From: an uncultured Paracoccaceae bacterium
GTDB lineage: Bacteria > Pseudomonadota > Alphaproteobacteria > Rhodobacterales > Rhodobacteraceae
Reading direction: 5' to 3'
NCBI GenBank assembly: GCA_947499725.1
Contig: CANMPK010000001.1
Coordinates: 124,001 to 188,000, forward strand
Length of the DNA: 64,000 nucleotides
The translations under genes and the position numbers were made by a program. Below the pieces are notes generated by a model, which was not told where the DNA came from, searched no databases, and saw only the letters and a list, made by a program, of their open reading frames with translations. Below, in pieces: positions 7,271 to 15,971 of this stretch; within the stretch, counting starts at the first letter, position 1, and every line of letters starts with the position of its first letter.

Positions 7271-8236
7271 TTAGCGTTGCCCAAGCAGACCCATTGGGCT
7301 CGCTTTGAAGGTCTTGCAAAACAGCGCGGCCGCATAGGTGATTGCCGTCTTCACCGGCTCTTCCCGCAAAGGCACGAAAGACTGCGCAAAGGCTTCTTTC
7401 AGATAGGCCATTGCCGCATCGCCATCCCCACCACTCACAGAGCGGCGCGCCAAATAGCGCAACTGGTAAGCCCGCGCCGCAGGTTCATGCTGCTCAAAAA
7501 ACGCAGGGTTCAGCGGGCGTAGCTTGTTGATCACATTCTCCCAAGAGGCCAACTGCCGCCCGGTATGAGCCGACAAGCCCCCTCCAGCCACGCGATACAG
7601 GGTCAAATCTCCCCGCAGCCCCTCGATCTCCCAATCCGTGGTGAGGGCGAGGCGCAACCAGCACTCAATGTCTTCGGACTGTCGAAAGGTCTCATCAAAG
7701 AAAGCCCGACGCTGGCTTGGCCCATCAGGGAAGAAGCCAATGTCTTCCAAAGCAGCACGGCGCATCACCGCGGCAGAGCCATTGCCCACGGGATTACGTT
7801 TCAGCACATGGGCCGCATCAATCCCCGTCAGGCGCGGACGCTGAGACAGCCCCAAAGCCTGACTCTCCCCATCAATCATAGCGGACCCCGAAAAGCTCAG
7901 ACCCAAGCGCGGGTTTGTCTCAAGGTGGGCCACATGTTGGCGCAGTTTATCGGCGTGCCACAGATCATCCGCGTCACAAAACCCAATGTAGGCGCTGCGC
8001 GCTTCGGCGATCCCACGATTGCGCGCTCCGGCAAGGCCGCGATTGGCCTGTTTGATATATCGCACCCGCGGATCGATCAGAAAGGGAGACACAACCTGAG
8101 CCGTCTCATCACTAGAGCCATCATCAATGATAACAATTTCCATATCGCGCAGGGTCTGCGCCACAAGGCTTTCCAGCGTTTCCGCAATGGTCTTGGCCAC
8201 ATTAAAGGCAGGGACAACGATACTCGCTTTAGGCAT
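7271..8236 (-). CDS. GT2-family glycosyltransferase
   Basis: A 321-residue inverting GT-A enzyme. The start MPKASIVVPAFNVAKTIAET was chosen at 8236 because ATAGGAGAACC precedes it; an upstream extension lacks a ribosome site and a GT2 N-terminus. Visible motifs are IVIIDDGSSDETAQV (nucleotide binding), the DXD-type GFCDADDLW, and a long C-terminal helical tail. It lies 11 bases after the next upstream GT2 gene. The two share the same fold and similar C-terminal LRYLARR stretches, suggesting an old duplication. It acts in exopolysaccharide repeat-unit assembly at the cytoplasmic face. Confidence 0.9.
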   Translation of the reverse strand: MPKASIVVPAFNVAKTIAETLESLVAQTLRDMEIVIIDDGSSDETAQVVSPFLIDPRVRYIKQANRGLAGARNRGIAEARSAYIGFCDADDLWHADKLRQHVAHLETNPRLGLSFSGSAMIDGESQALGLSQRPRLTGIDAAHVLKRNPVGNGSAAVMRRAALEDIGFFPDGPSQRRAFFDETFRQSEDIECWLRLALTTDWEIEGLRGDLTLYRVAGGGLSAHTGRQLASWENVINKLRPLNPAFFEQHEPAARAYQLRYLARRSVSGGDGDAAMAYLKEAFAQSFVPLREEPVKTAITYAAALFCKTFKASPMGLLGQR

Positions 8237-8247
8237 ATCAGGTTCTC

Positions 8248-9165
8248 CTATTTGGCAAACAGTGCAAGGCGTAGGGCATTGGGCATCACAGGCGCGCAAA
8301 GCGCTGCCAGCGCGGTCAAAGCCCCGCGATGCAAAGGAAACAGAAAGGCAGTTGGGCTTTTGGCCAAACCACTCAGCGCATAGCGCAGCGCGCTCAGTCC
8401 TGTTTGGTTCAACCGCAAAGCACGGCGCGCCAGATAGCGTAGGTAGATCGCTTCCGTCGTCGCGCTGGGCTTATAGCCAAAGCGCTCGGCTGTGCGCAAA
8501 GCGCGGCGTCGCGATTGCGCCATGGCCTTTAGATCAGACGATAGCCCGCCTTGCGTTGTGCGATACCAGACATGAAACGCATCCATTCCCTTGATATGCG
8601 CACCCATCCCAACCAAGCGGATCAACCATTCCAGATCTTCGTTATGCACAAAGTCCGTGGCCAAACCTTCGCTGCGATTGAACAGCTCTCGGCGCAGACT
8701 TATGTTGCTCATCGTGCAAACTGGGTTTTCCCCCATCAGCATCGGCACAGTCAAAGCCTGCTTTGGCACCGTCGAAAACGTCGAAGGTTGTCCAACAGCG
8801 CTGAAAAACGCCACCTTGCCAAACACGCCATCTACGTCTTTTTCCTGAAACGCGCGGTCCAAAAGGCCGAGCTTTTCTGGCACCCACATGTCGTCGGCGT
8901 CCAGAAAGCACAAGATCTCTCCCTGCGCGCAGCGCGCCCCAAAATTGCGCGCGCGCGACGGGCCTTCACCGGTCAAAGTGATCACCACAAAACGACTGTC
9001 TTTCTGAGCCCACTTGTTCAGAATGGCACCGGTCCAATCGGTGGAACCATCGTCCACGCAGATCAGCTCCCAATCTGTATAACTCTGAGCGCGCACCGAA
9101 TGCAGCGTCGCCTCCAATGTGGCTTCTGCATTGTGGCAGGGCAGGATGATCGAAAAACGTGGCAT
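8248..9165 (-). CDS. GT2-family glycosyltransferase
   Basis: A 305-residue GT-A enzyme starting MPRFSIILPCHNAEATLEAT at 9165 with AGAGGTG upstream; the open frame extends further but without family similarity. Motifs are LICVDDGSTDWTGAIL and the metal-binding DXD region CFLDADDMWVPEKL. The C-terminal part contains YLRYLARRALR, echoing the following GT2 paralogue. It starts only two bases after the flippase stop codon, so translation is probably coupled. It is predicted to add one sugar of the polysaccharide repeat. Acceptor and donor are unknown. Confidence 0.9.
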   Translation of the reverse strand: MPRFSIILPCHNAEATLEATLHSVRAQSYTDWELICVDDGSTDWTGAILNKWAQKDSRFVVITLTGEGPSRARNFGARCAQGEILCFLDADDMWVPEKLGLLDRAFQEKDVDGVFGKVAFFSAVGQPSTFSTVPKQALTVPMLMGENPVCTMSNISLRRELFNRSEGLATDFVHNEDLEWLIRLVGMGAHIKGMDAFHVWYRTTQGGLSSDLKAMAQSRRRALRTAERFGYKPSATTEAIYLRYLARRALRLNQTGLSALRYALSGLAKSPTAFLFPLHRGALTALAALCAPVMPNALRLALFAK

Positions 9166-9167
9166 CG

Positions 9168-10406
9168 TTACACCTCTTGCTTTTGAAGAATCGGGGTAGG
9201 GGACAATTGCGCGATGGCCGCGCAGCTTAAGATCAAAGTCAGCGTCAGGGCGTAGCCCGTCGCCATAGCGCTCAGCCCATGCGGCGCGGTCAGCACAGCA
9301 CTCACCGCCAGCGCGCAGGTCACAGCCAAGGTCACGCCAAACTCCACTTGCGGACGCCCTTGCAGACGCAGATCCGCTGCGGCGACAGACCAAAGTGTAA
9401 GGGGCAGGGCGCACAGGCACAGGATAGATACCACCGGCACCGCCGCGTCCCAGCCATCACCCAGCAGCAGGGGCACATAGAAGGGCGCGCACACCGCTTG
9501 CAAAATCACGATCGGCGCAATCAATCCAAGGCCGCGCAATGCCATGCTCAGCGCACTACCGTTGCGGGTGGCCAGATGTGGGAATACCACTTTCTCAAAG
9601 GCCGCCACAAAGCTGGTCGCAAGGCTCAGGCCTGCATTAAAGGCCATAAAGTAAACACCCAGACCATCAGCGCCCAGCAAAATCCCAACCAGCAGCTTAT
9701 CCGCATGCAGGCGCATCGCCTTCACCAATTCGATCCCCATCACCGGCACGCCATAACGCACAAAAGGCACAACAGGTGACGGGGAGACACTGCGATCCGG
9801 CGCCCAAGGGCGCAAACGCCGCATCGCAATAAGCCACAATGGGGCTGTCAAAATGCGCGGCAGCACCAGCACCAGTGCAGAGGGAACCACCAGCACCAGC
9901 GCCACCGACAAGAGGTTGGCAGAGAGAATTTGCGCTCCGGCAATCCCAGCCGTTTGGCTCAGTTTACCTTCCCGCATCGCCAACGCTGCCTGAACCAATC
10001 CGCCAGGCATAAACACGTATTCGAGCGCACCAAGCGCAACCAACCCGCCAACCACGGGATGAAACCAAAACGCCAAACCCAAGGCCAGCAACAGCTGCAG
10101 CAGGATCAAAGCGCCCGTAAAACTCCAAAACAAATGATGGGCACGACGACAGATGCTTTCCAGCTCATCGTCTTTCGCAGCAATAATGCGCTGCCCAATA
10201 CCATTCTCAGTCAGACCTTTCAGAATGTCACATACCGCCAAGGCCGCTGCGGCCAAACCAATCTGTTCCACACCTAAGGTGCGCGCCACCATCACCACAA
10301 CGAACAGGCGAGACAGCTTGCTGACGACCTCTGACGCCCCATAGGCCATCAGATGGCGCATAAAGCCGCCCGTCTGTTTTTGTGATGATGTCGCGTGCAA
10401 TGGCAT
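9168..10406 (-). CDS. Wzx-type polysaccharide flippase
   Basis: A 412-residue multispanning protein of the MOP exporter superfamily. It starts MPLHATSSQKQTGGFMRHLM at 10406 after CGGAGA. About twelve hydrophobic helices run throughout, and the N-terminal GASEVVSKLSRLFVVVMVAR resembles Wzx/RfbX proteins, including an early charged Lys/Arg in helix one. It should move undecaprenyl-linked repeat units across the inner membrane. It heads the leftward operon, divergent from the export lipoprotein gene. The shared intergenic region holds the EPS motif at 10502-10530. Confidence 0.85.
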   Translation of the reverse strand: MPLHATSSQKQTGGFMRHLMAYGASEVVSKLSRLFVVVMVARTLGVEQIGLAAAALAVCDILKGLTENGIGQRIIAAKDDELESICRRAHHLFWSFTGALILLQLLLALGLAFWFHPVVGGLVALGALEYVFMPGGLVQAALAMREGKLSQTAGIAGAQILSANLLSVALVLVVPSALVLVLPRILTAPLWLIAMRRLRPWAPDRSVSPSPVVPFVRYGVPVMGIELVKAMRLHADKLLVGILLGADGLGVYFMAFNAGLSLATSFVAAFEKVVFPHLATRNGSALSMALRGLGLIAPIVILQAVCAPFYVPLLLGDGWDAAVPVVSILCLCALPLTLWSVAAADLRLQGRPQVEFGVTLAVTCALAVSAVLTAPHGLSAMATGYALTLTLILSCAAIAQLSPTPILQKQEV

Positions 10407-10501
10407 ATCAATCTCCGTAAATCTGAGATCAGAATGCCGGTTTTCACGCCGTGTCACGTCGGCGCCTTTGGTCAGCTGGCAGAAAAAATGGTGCAAAAAT
10501 G

Positions 10502-10515
10502 ACCCAAACGGATAG
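10502..10515 (-). promoter_or_regulatory. EPS-locus motif, site A
   Basis: Read on the minus strand this is CTATCCGTTTGGGT, identical to site C at 17480-17493. A related GTATCCACCC follows on the plus strand at 10521-10530. It lies between the divergent flippase operon and the export lipoprotein gene. Confidence 0.5.
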
Positions 10516-10570
10516 TCAGAGTATCCACCCAGGGCTGCAATAGTGATGATTTTCGCGCGCTATAGTGTTA

Positions 10571-11806
10571 ATGCTTAGAAAAAAGAAGCAGGTTTTAAAA
10601 GTGACTCGGTTTAAGGCGACCCCGTTCAGCACGCTTATTGCGGCTGCCGTTCTGGCAGGCTGCGCCGCTGTGCAACATCCAAACAACATCGAACCCACCG
10701 AAACAGGACAAGGCTATCAGGCCCAGTACCGCGATGTGGTGACCCGTCAGGAAGACACATTCCTGACCTCGGCCACCATGAACGCCTCGTCCTGCTTGCC
10801 CCTACGCGGCGGCGCTGGCGGCAAAGGCATCGGTGCGCCGATCCTGCTGGGAGAGCGGTTTTCACGAAATGACTTGCTCGATGTACGCATTGCCGACGAT
10901 GAAGATCTCACCGGCAAATACGTCATCTCCCGCGATGGCACGCTGAAACTGCCTTTCCTGAAATCCGTACCTGCTCAGGGTCGGTCTTCAACCGAAGTCG
11001 AGCAATCCCTGCGCTGGGCGCTCACCAATTCTGGCCTCTACGACACCCCACCGTCGATTTCCGTACGCGTGGCAGATTTCGCATCTGTCAGCGTCGGTGT
11101 CTCTGGCGCGGTTTTTGAGCCCCATCAGATCGAGATCGGCGGCGTGCAAGGCGAAGCCATCGACAACAACCGCGCCCAAGCGCTGGGCGCTTCCACCGAA
11201 GCGCGTAATTTGTCCGCCGCCATCCGCGCCGCAGGCGGCGTACGTCCTGATGCTGACCTCTCTGCCATTGAGCTGCGCCGCAAAGGCAAACTCTATAAGC
11301 TTGATCTGCGCGGTGTCTTTGAAGGGCGCGATATGGTGGATGTGATGCTTCTGACGGGCGACACCATCTTTGTGCCCTCGCGCCAGTGTTTCCAAGACGA
11401 TCTGATGCGCCCAAGCCCGATCAGCCCGCCCGGTGTGACCATGTTCTTGTCGAACCTCACACAGCCGGCCACCGGCAACGCACCCTCCGCCATTGGCCGT
11501 GAAGTGCGCGAAATGCCTTATGGCACAAAGTATCTGCAAGCCGTGGTCGACGCCAACTGCGTCGGTGGTCCTCGGGCAACCAGCGCGCACCGCTCTGCCT
11601 TGCTGATGTCTCGCAACCCAGAAACCAAAGTCTCTGTGGTGATCGAGCGTGACATCGAAGACATGCTGCGCCGCGCAGACCGCGACGACTATGATCCATT
11701 CCTTCTGCCAGGCGACGCCGTGGCTTGTTACGACAGCACTGTCACCAATATCGCCGAAGCAGCCCGTGTCTTGGGTCTGATCACTGTGGGCGCTGCGCTG
11801 AACTAA
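10571..11806 (+). CDS. Wza-like polysaccharide export outer-membrane lipoprotein
   Basis: About 411 residues. The N-terminus has a lipoprotein signal ending in the lipobox LAGC (STLIAAAVLAGCAAV), so the mature protein should be anchored in the outer membrane. The poly-export domain lies near residues 90-175 (LLDVRIADDEDLTGKYVISRDG), followed by SLBB-like repeats (VSVGVSGAVFEPHQIEIGG). It would form the export channel for the polysaccharide made by the surrounding genes. The start is uncertain: ATG 10571 is listed, but GTG 10601 gives a more standard signal peptide (MTRFKATPFS). A short hairpin overlaps the stop codon at 11795-11813. No inner-membrane Wzc kinase domain is seen in this locus. 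Confidence 0.88.
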   Translation: MLRKKKQVLKVTRFKATPFSTLIAAAVLAGCAAVQHPNNIEPTETGQGYQAQYRDVVTRQEDTFLTSATMNASSCLPLRGGAGGKGIGAPILLGERFSRNDLLDVRIADDEDLTGKYVISRDGTLKLPFLKSVPAQGRSSTEVEQSLRWALTNSGLYDTPPSISVRVADFASVSVGVSGAVFEPHQIEIGGVQGEAIDNNRAQALGASTEARNLSAAIRAAGGVRPDADLSAIELRRKGKLYKLDLRGVFEGRDMVDVMLLTGDTIFVPSRQCFQDDLMRPSPISPPGVTMFLSNLTQPATGNAPSAIGREVREMPYGTKYLQAVVDANCVGGPRATSAHRSALLMSRNPETKVSVVIERDIEDMLRRADRDDYDPFLLPGDAVACYDSTVTNIAEAARVLGLITVGAALN

Positions 11807-11817
11807 TCAGCGCGCGC

Positions 11818-12792
11818 TTATAGCCCTGCGAAAATCTCTTCCACCAACTCCGTGCTAACGCGCCCATCAGCGGCGCTGCACGGGTTTGGCGCATCATCCA
11901 GAAAATGCGCCACAACGCGCTCGACAAAAGGCTGATGCACATGGGCAGGGTCGGGCAGACTAATCGCTTCGGCCGCGCCATCCACCACCAGCTCAATCTC
12001 GCTCGGGCGAAACAGCCCCATCTTGGCTGTGCCCTTGGTGCCATGCAGCAGGGCATACTCTTCTTCAATCGCAGCCGAATAATGACACAGGCTCGACACC
12101 GTCACCCCGCCAAAATCCGCCAAATAGCTCACGAAATCCTCTGCCGCGTGCAAATCTAAAACCTGTTTCTTCAGCCCCTTGATCTGCGCCGGACGCCCAT
12201 ACACATAACTCAGCCAATCCAGCGTATGGGTCTGCATGTCGACAAAACTACCGCCACCGCCCACGCTCGGATCAATCTTCCAGCTTTGCCCAGAGACATC
12301 ATCCGCCCGCTTAAACTGGCGGACTTCGATTAGGTTCACATCCCCAATCACATCACCCTGCGCAATCTCGCGCAGCGTCTCAAACCTCGGCAAAGCGCGC
12401 CGATAATAGGCCACACTCAGCTTGCGACCGGTCTCTTGCACAGCCGCTTCGATGGCGTCGCATTCTGCCATTGTCAAAGCAATCGGCTTCTCCAGCAACA
12501 CATCCTTCCCAGCCCGTAACGCGCGCGCGGCATAGTCTGCATGGGAATTAGGAGGAGTCGCCACATAAACCGCTGTCACCTCAGGATCATGGATCAAAGC
12601 ATCCGCATCATCCGTGGACCGAGGCACATTGTGCCGCGCCGCATAATCCGCCGCCTTCGCCCCATCGCGTCGCATCACCGACACCAGACGAGACCGCGCG
12701 GCCTTCTGCAAAGCCGGCCCGCTTTTCACCTCGGTCACGTCCCCGCAGCCAATGATCCCCCATTGCACTGCGCCAAACTGTTGTGAAGTCAT
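11818..12792 (-). CDS. Gfo/Idh/MocA-family NAD(P)-dependent oxidoreductase
   Basis: A 324-residue protein. The N-terminal Rossmann domain starts WGIIGCGDVTEVKSGPA and contains the family lysine motif LLEKPIALTMAE. The C-terminal alpha/beta domain includes DMQTHTLDWLSYVYG. Family members oxidise or reduce sugars, inositol or nucleotide sugars. Its place among polysaccharide genes suggests a role in making a precursor sugar, but it could be an unrelated dehydrogenase. The start at 12792 is supported by AAAAGGGAGAG. It is convergent with the export lipoprotein gene, with an 11-base gap, and follows the kinase gene in the same direction. Confidence 0.85.
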   Translation of the reverse strand: MTSQQFGAVQWGIIGCGDVTEVKSGPALQKAARSRLVSVMRRDGAKAADYAARHNVPRSTDDADALIHDPEVTAVYVATPPNSHADYAARALRAGKDVLLEKPIALTMAECDAIEAAVQETGRKLSVAYYRRALPRFETLREIAQGDVIGDVNLIEVRQFKRADDVSGQSWKIDPSVGGGGSFVDMQTHTLDWLSYVYGRPAQIKGLKKQVLDLHAAEDFVSYLADFGGVTVSSLCHYSAAIEEEYALLHGTKGTAKMGLFRPSEIELVVDGAAEAISLPDPAHVHQPFVERVVAHFLDDAPNPCSAADGRVSTELVEEIFAGL

Positions 12793-12844
12793 GATGCTCT
12801 CCCTTTTGAAGGCATCTAACAATCAACGCGCTTCAGTGTACAGC

Positions 12845-15367
12845 TTAGCCCACCAAAGCCGCGCGATCTTTGTCCCAAGCGGCTTTTGCCTCGGCAATCA
12901 AATCGGTCAAATCAGGGTCGCCCTCGGTTTTGCCAGCGCGTTCCAAAGCCGCCAAAGCCGCGTGATAGCCCTTGGCGCCAAACATCGACGCGGTCGAGCT
13001 GATCTTATGACAGCGCGCCACAACCTCATCGCGCGGCGCATCCACAGACAACCACTCAGACAACTCATCCGCTTCACCCAGGAAACGCTCTAGAAACGGC
13101 TCGTAGTTATCGCCCAGCATCAACTGCGCCTCACTTTGCGGCGCAGCCTTGCCCACAACCACATCGCGCCCAAACACCGCGCTGCCCAACGCCGCGCGCA
13201 TTTCGTCAATCTGCACAGGCTTGCCAATAAACCCATCCATCCCGTTTCGACGGAATTTCTCGGTCTCTTCCGGCAATACATTGGCCGAGAAGGCAAAAAT
13301 CGGAGTATCTTGCGCCTGAGGGATCTCATCGCGAATGCGTTTTGTCGCCTCAAGCCCGCCCAAACGCGGCATGTTGATATCCATCAGGATCACATCAAAC
13401 ATCGCCTTATGCGCCCAATCGATGGCCTCAAGCCCATCCTGCGCCCAGGTCACATTGTGCCCTTCGTTCTTCAGCATCTTCTCGACGACAAAGGCATTCA
13501 TGTCGTTGTCTTCCACCAGCAAAATTTCAAGCTGGCGCAGTGTTTCATCGCGCTCGATGTCGCTATCAATCGAAACAGGCCGCGCGCCTTTCACCAAAGG
13601 CAAACGCACCCAAAACACACTGCCTTCCCCCAAGGTGCTTTCCACACCAATCGAGCCATCCAGTAATCCAACAAGCCGTTTCGCAATCCCCAGCCCAAGG
13701 CCCGTGCTGTCGATCATTCCACCCGGACGGGCCGAGGTTTCAAAATCTTCAAAAATGCGTTCCAGATCGCCCTCGGCGATCCCAATGCCCGTGTCGATAA
13801 TGCGAAATTCGACGAGCGGTACACCGGTCTCATCACCGATCTGCTCAAGTTCAATATCGATCCGGCCATTTTCGGTGAACTTGATGGCATTGCCCACAAG
13901 GTTCATCAAGATTTGCTGGATGTGATCGCGGTCGCTCTGCACCCAATCCATTGCGGGTCCCATCCATTGCCAACTCATGGCCGTGTTGCGGTTCTCGGCT
14001 TGGCTACTCTGGGCATCGACAATCTCTTGCACCAACCGCGCCAAATGAAAGGTCTCATCGCGCACAGCCACACGGCCGCTTTCAAATTTGGCAATGTCCA
14101 AGATCGCATTCACATGGCCCATCAACTGACGGCCTGAAATATCCATATTGCCTGTAAACTGCGCCTGTTCCTTCGACAGCCGCGTGCCGCCCAGCAGTTG
14201 CAGGTTCCCGAGCAAGCCACTTAATGGCGTGCGGATCTCATGGCTCATCACGGCCAGAAACTCTGCCTTAGCCTTTTCGCCCGCCAAAGCCGCATCCCGC
14301 GCCTCGCGCAATTCCTGCTCGGCTTCCACCTGTGCAGAGATATCCCGCAAGAAGGCAATGATGATCTCGCCATCCTCGCCCATGCCGCTTTCCAAGGCCA
14401 ATTCCACCGGAAACAAGCTGCCATCAGCACGGCAGGCTTCGATCCGAATGCGCCCATGGCCCACCAGCTTTTTCTGCCCCGTGGCCAACATGCGCCGCAT
14501 TCCTTCGGCATGAGCCTCACGCAGGGCAGGGGGCACGATCAGCTCGCCAATGTTCTTGCCCATAATATCGGCCATCTTATAGCCAAACATCTTCTCTGCG
14601 GCGGCACTGAAATCCAACACATTGCCGTGGCGATCCGACACGATCACCCCGTCCAAAGAGGTCGACAGAATCGTTTCCAAATGCGCATTGGCACGCGTCA
14701 GTTTCTGACCGCGAAGTTCGCTATGGCGGTTCGCATTGCGCAAATACAGCGCCAGCACGATCAAAAGCCCCATCAACAACAGGGTCGCGCCAGTGAGCTG
14801 CAACAAGGTCTCTGACAGTCGCGCCCGAAGACCATCATTGGCCTCAGCAAAATAGGACAGGCCAGACGCATAAAGCCCCCGCACAATCGGCGTTAACGCT
14901 TCAGAGCGTTCGATCAATGCGGGTAAAGCCGTAACCAGATCAGCGTCTGCGCCGTCAATGAAAGGGGCGGTTTCGGTCAGATAGGCATCAATCGCCTGAT
15001 CGGCCACGCTAAAACTGTCTTGATCCCGCGCGCCGGAAAAAACAGCCCCATGCGCGATGATGTCATGGCGACTAAAGAACACATCAAAGTCTTTGCGCAG
15101 AGTCCGTAAATCCTCAGCCGAGCCAGACTGCGCCTTGTTCAGGCTCATCTGATAACCCAAAAATTCGCTTTCCACCTGCGACAGGGTCCATTGGACTGAA
15201 TCCGTGCGCGCCGCGCGGAGCTCTGACAGGTCTTCTAAAACACTGCGTGCCAAAATACCGATCAGTACGATGCACAGCAGCGCAAAGCTCGGAACAATCC
15301 ATGCCTTTGAAAATGTAATACTAAAACGGCTTTCGCCTGAGTCTGTTTGGTCCGTGGCCAAGGTCAC
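12845..15367 (-). CDS. Hybrid sensor histidine kinase with REC and HPt domains
   Basis: An 840-residue inner-membrane kinase. Transmembrane helices at about 25-43 and 190-209 enclose a ~145-residue periplasmic sensor. A PAS domain follows (about 230-345). HisKA carries the phospho-His376 (VMSHEIRTPLSG), and the HATPase domain has the N box ILMNLVGNAIKF and glycine loops DTGIGI and GLGLGIAKRL. The receiver domain has Asp663 (LMDINMPRLGG). A C-terminal HPt has His787 (ARCHKISSTASMFGAKG). The start codon is GTG at 15367 with a weak ribosome site. It follows the SUOX-like gene by 16 bases. The nearby LuxR-type regulator is the likely phosphate acceptor via the HPt domain. Confidence 0.93.
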   Translation of the reverse strand: MTLATDQTDSGESRFSITFSKAWIVPSFALLCIVLIGILARSVLEDLSELRAARTDSVQWTLSQVESEFLGYQMSLNKAQSGSAEDLRTLRKDFDVFFSRHDIIAHGAVFSGARDQDSFSVADQAIDAYLTETAPFIDGADADLVTALPALIERSEALTPIVRGLYASGLSYFAEANDGLRARLSETLLQLTGATLLLMGLLIVLALYLRNANRHSELRGQKLTRANAHLETILSTSLDGVIVSDRHGNVLDFSAAAEKMFGYKMADIMGKNIGELIVPPALREAHAEGMRRMLATGQKKLVGHGRIRIEACRADGSLFPVELALESGMGEDGEIIIAFLRDISAQVEAEQELREARDAALAGEKAKAEFLAVMSHEIRTPLSGLLGNLQLLGGTRLSKEQAQFTGNMDISGRQLMGHVNAILDIAKFESGRVAVRDETFHLARLVQEIVDAQSSQAENRNTAMSWQWMGPAMDWVQSDRDHIQQILMNLVGNAIKFTENGRIDIELEQIGDETGVPLVEFRIIDTGIGIAEGDLERIFEDFETSARPGGMIDSTGLGLGIAKRLVGLLDGSIGVESTLGEGSVFWVRLPLVKGARPVSIDSDIERDETLRQLEILLVEDNDMNAFVVEKMLKNEGHNVTWAQDGLEAIDWAHKAMFDVILMDINMPRLGGLEATKRIRDEIPQAQDTPIFAFSANVLPEETEKFRRNGMDGFIGKPVQIDEMRAALGSAVFGRDVVVGKAAPQSEAQLMLGDNYEPFLERFLGEADELSEWLSVDAPRDEVVARCHKISSTASMFGAKGYHAALAALERAGKTEGDPDLTDLIAEAKAAWDKDRAALVG

Positions 15368-15383
15368 CTACCGATGCAAAAAA

Positions 15384-15884
15384 TTAACGAACAATCTCTA
15401 TCGTATTAAGCTGCCAAACAGAGCGCGCGTAAATGGTCTGTGTGCGAAATTTTGCATGACTGTCATATGGATACATAAGCCAAACCGGCCCTTTGCCCCG
15501 CCGCGACATCGGCGCGCCGTCCATTTCAAGGGCCAAAATCGGCCCATCCTCATCTTCGGCGGGCACAGGCAGGCGAACCGCATAGTCGTTGATCGCCGTC
15601 GCAATCACCTCATCTGCCGTTACATTTAAGTGCTTCAGCAGCTCTTTTAAGCAAACGCCGCGAAACTCATGCACCCCATCTGTCCAAATCGTACTCGTTT
15701 CGAAACTCTCTTGATCAAGCGCTTGCAGCGCCGCCATCGACAACATGAACGGCTCTTGGCTCGATTGCACAATTTTTAGAACGGCAGGGGCCTCCGCATC
15801 GGTTTGCGCTTTGACCCACCCCGTCATCAAAGCAAGTAGCCCCATGACAAAAATCGTATAACGTAGGAAACTGAAAACATACAT
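15384..15884 (-). CDS. Exported SUOX-fold (molybdopterin-domain-like) small protein
   Basis: A 166-residue protein. A signal peptide (FVMGLLALMTGWVKAQ) precedes a single domain resembling the oxidoreductase molybdopterin-binding fold. Family-like features are HEFRGVCLKELLKHLNV, INDYAVRLPV and GPVWLMYPYD. In sulfite oxidase and YedY relatives the cofactor cysteine lies at the start of the fold; here that stretch reads STIWTDG, without cysteine. Catalysis with molybdenum is therefore doubtful and a binding or sensing role is more likely. It sits immediately upstream of the hybrid kinase and probably shares its transcript, so it may be a periplasmic partner of the kinase sensor domain. That partnership is inference. 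Confidence 0.7.
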   Translation of the reverse strand: MYVFSFLRYTIFVMGLLALMTGWVKAQTDAEAPAVLKIVQSSQEPFMLSMAALQALDQESFETSTIWTDGVHEFRGVCLKELLKHLNVTADEVIATAINDYAVRLPVPAEDEDGPILALEMDGAPMSRRGKGPVWLMYPYDSHAKFRTQTIYARSVWQLNTIEIVR

Positions 15885-15904
15885 GGTGCGCTCCTTTCAC
15901 AAGA

Positions 15905-15929
15905 AACATGCCCCAAAGCGGGGCATGTT
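15905..15929 (-). terminator. Hairpin after the PGT fusion gene
   Basis: AACATGCCCC and GGGGCATGTT are perfect arms with an AAAGC loop; leftwards the hairpin ends in TTTCTT. It should end transcripts of the gene finishing at 15972. It also lies in the leader of the SUOX-like/kinase pair, so it could attenuate read-through. Confidence 0.6.
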
Positions 15930-15953
15930 GCGTGATAGCAGGCGGCTAGCGCC

Positions 15954-15967
15954 CTATCCGTTGGGGT
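15954..15967 (+). promoter_or_regulatory. EPS-locus motif, site B
   Basis: CTATCCGTTGGGGT matches the motif with one change and sits 70 bases upstream of the SUOX-like/kinase pair, next to the stop codon of the fusion gene. Confidence 0.45.
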
Positions 15968-15971
15968 AGGA

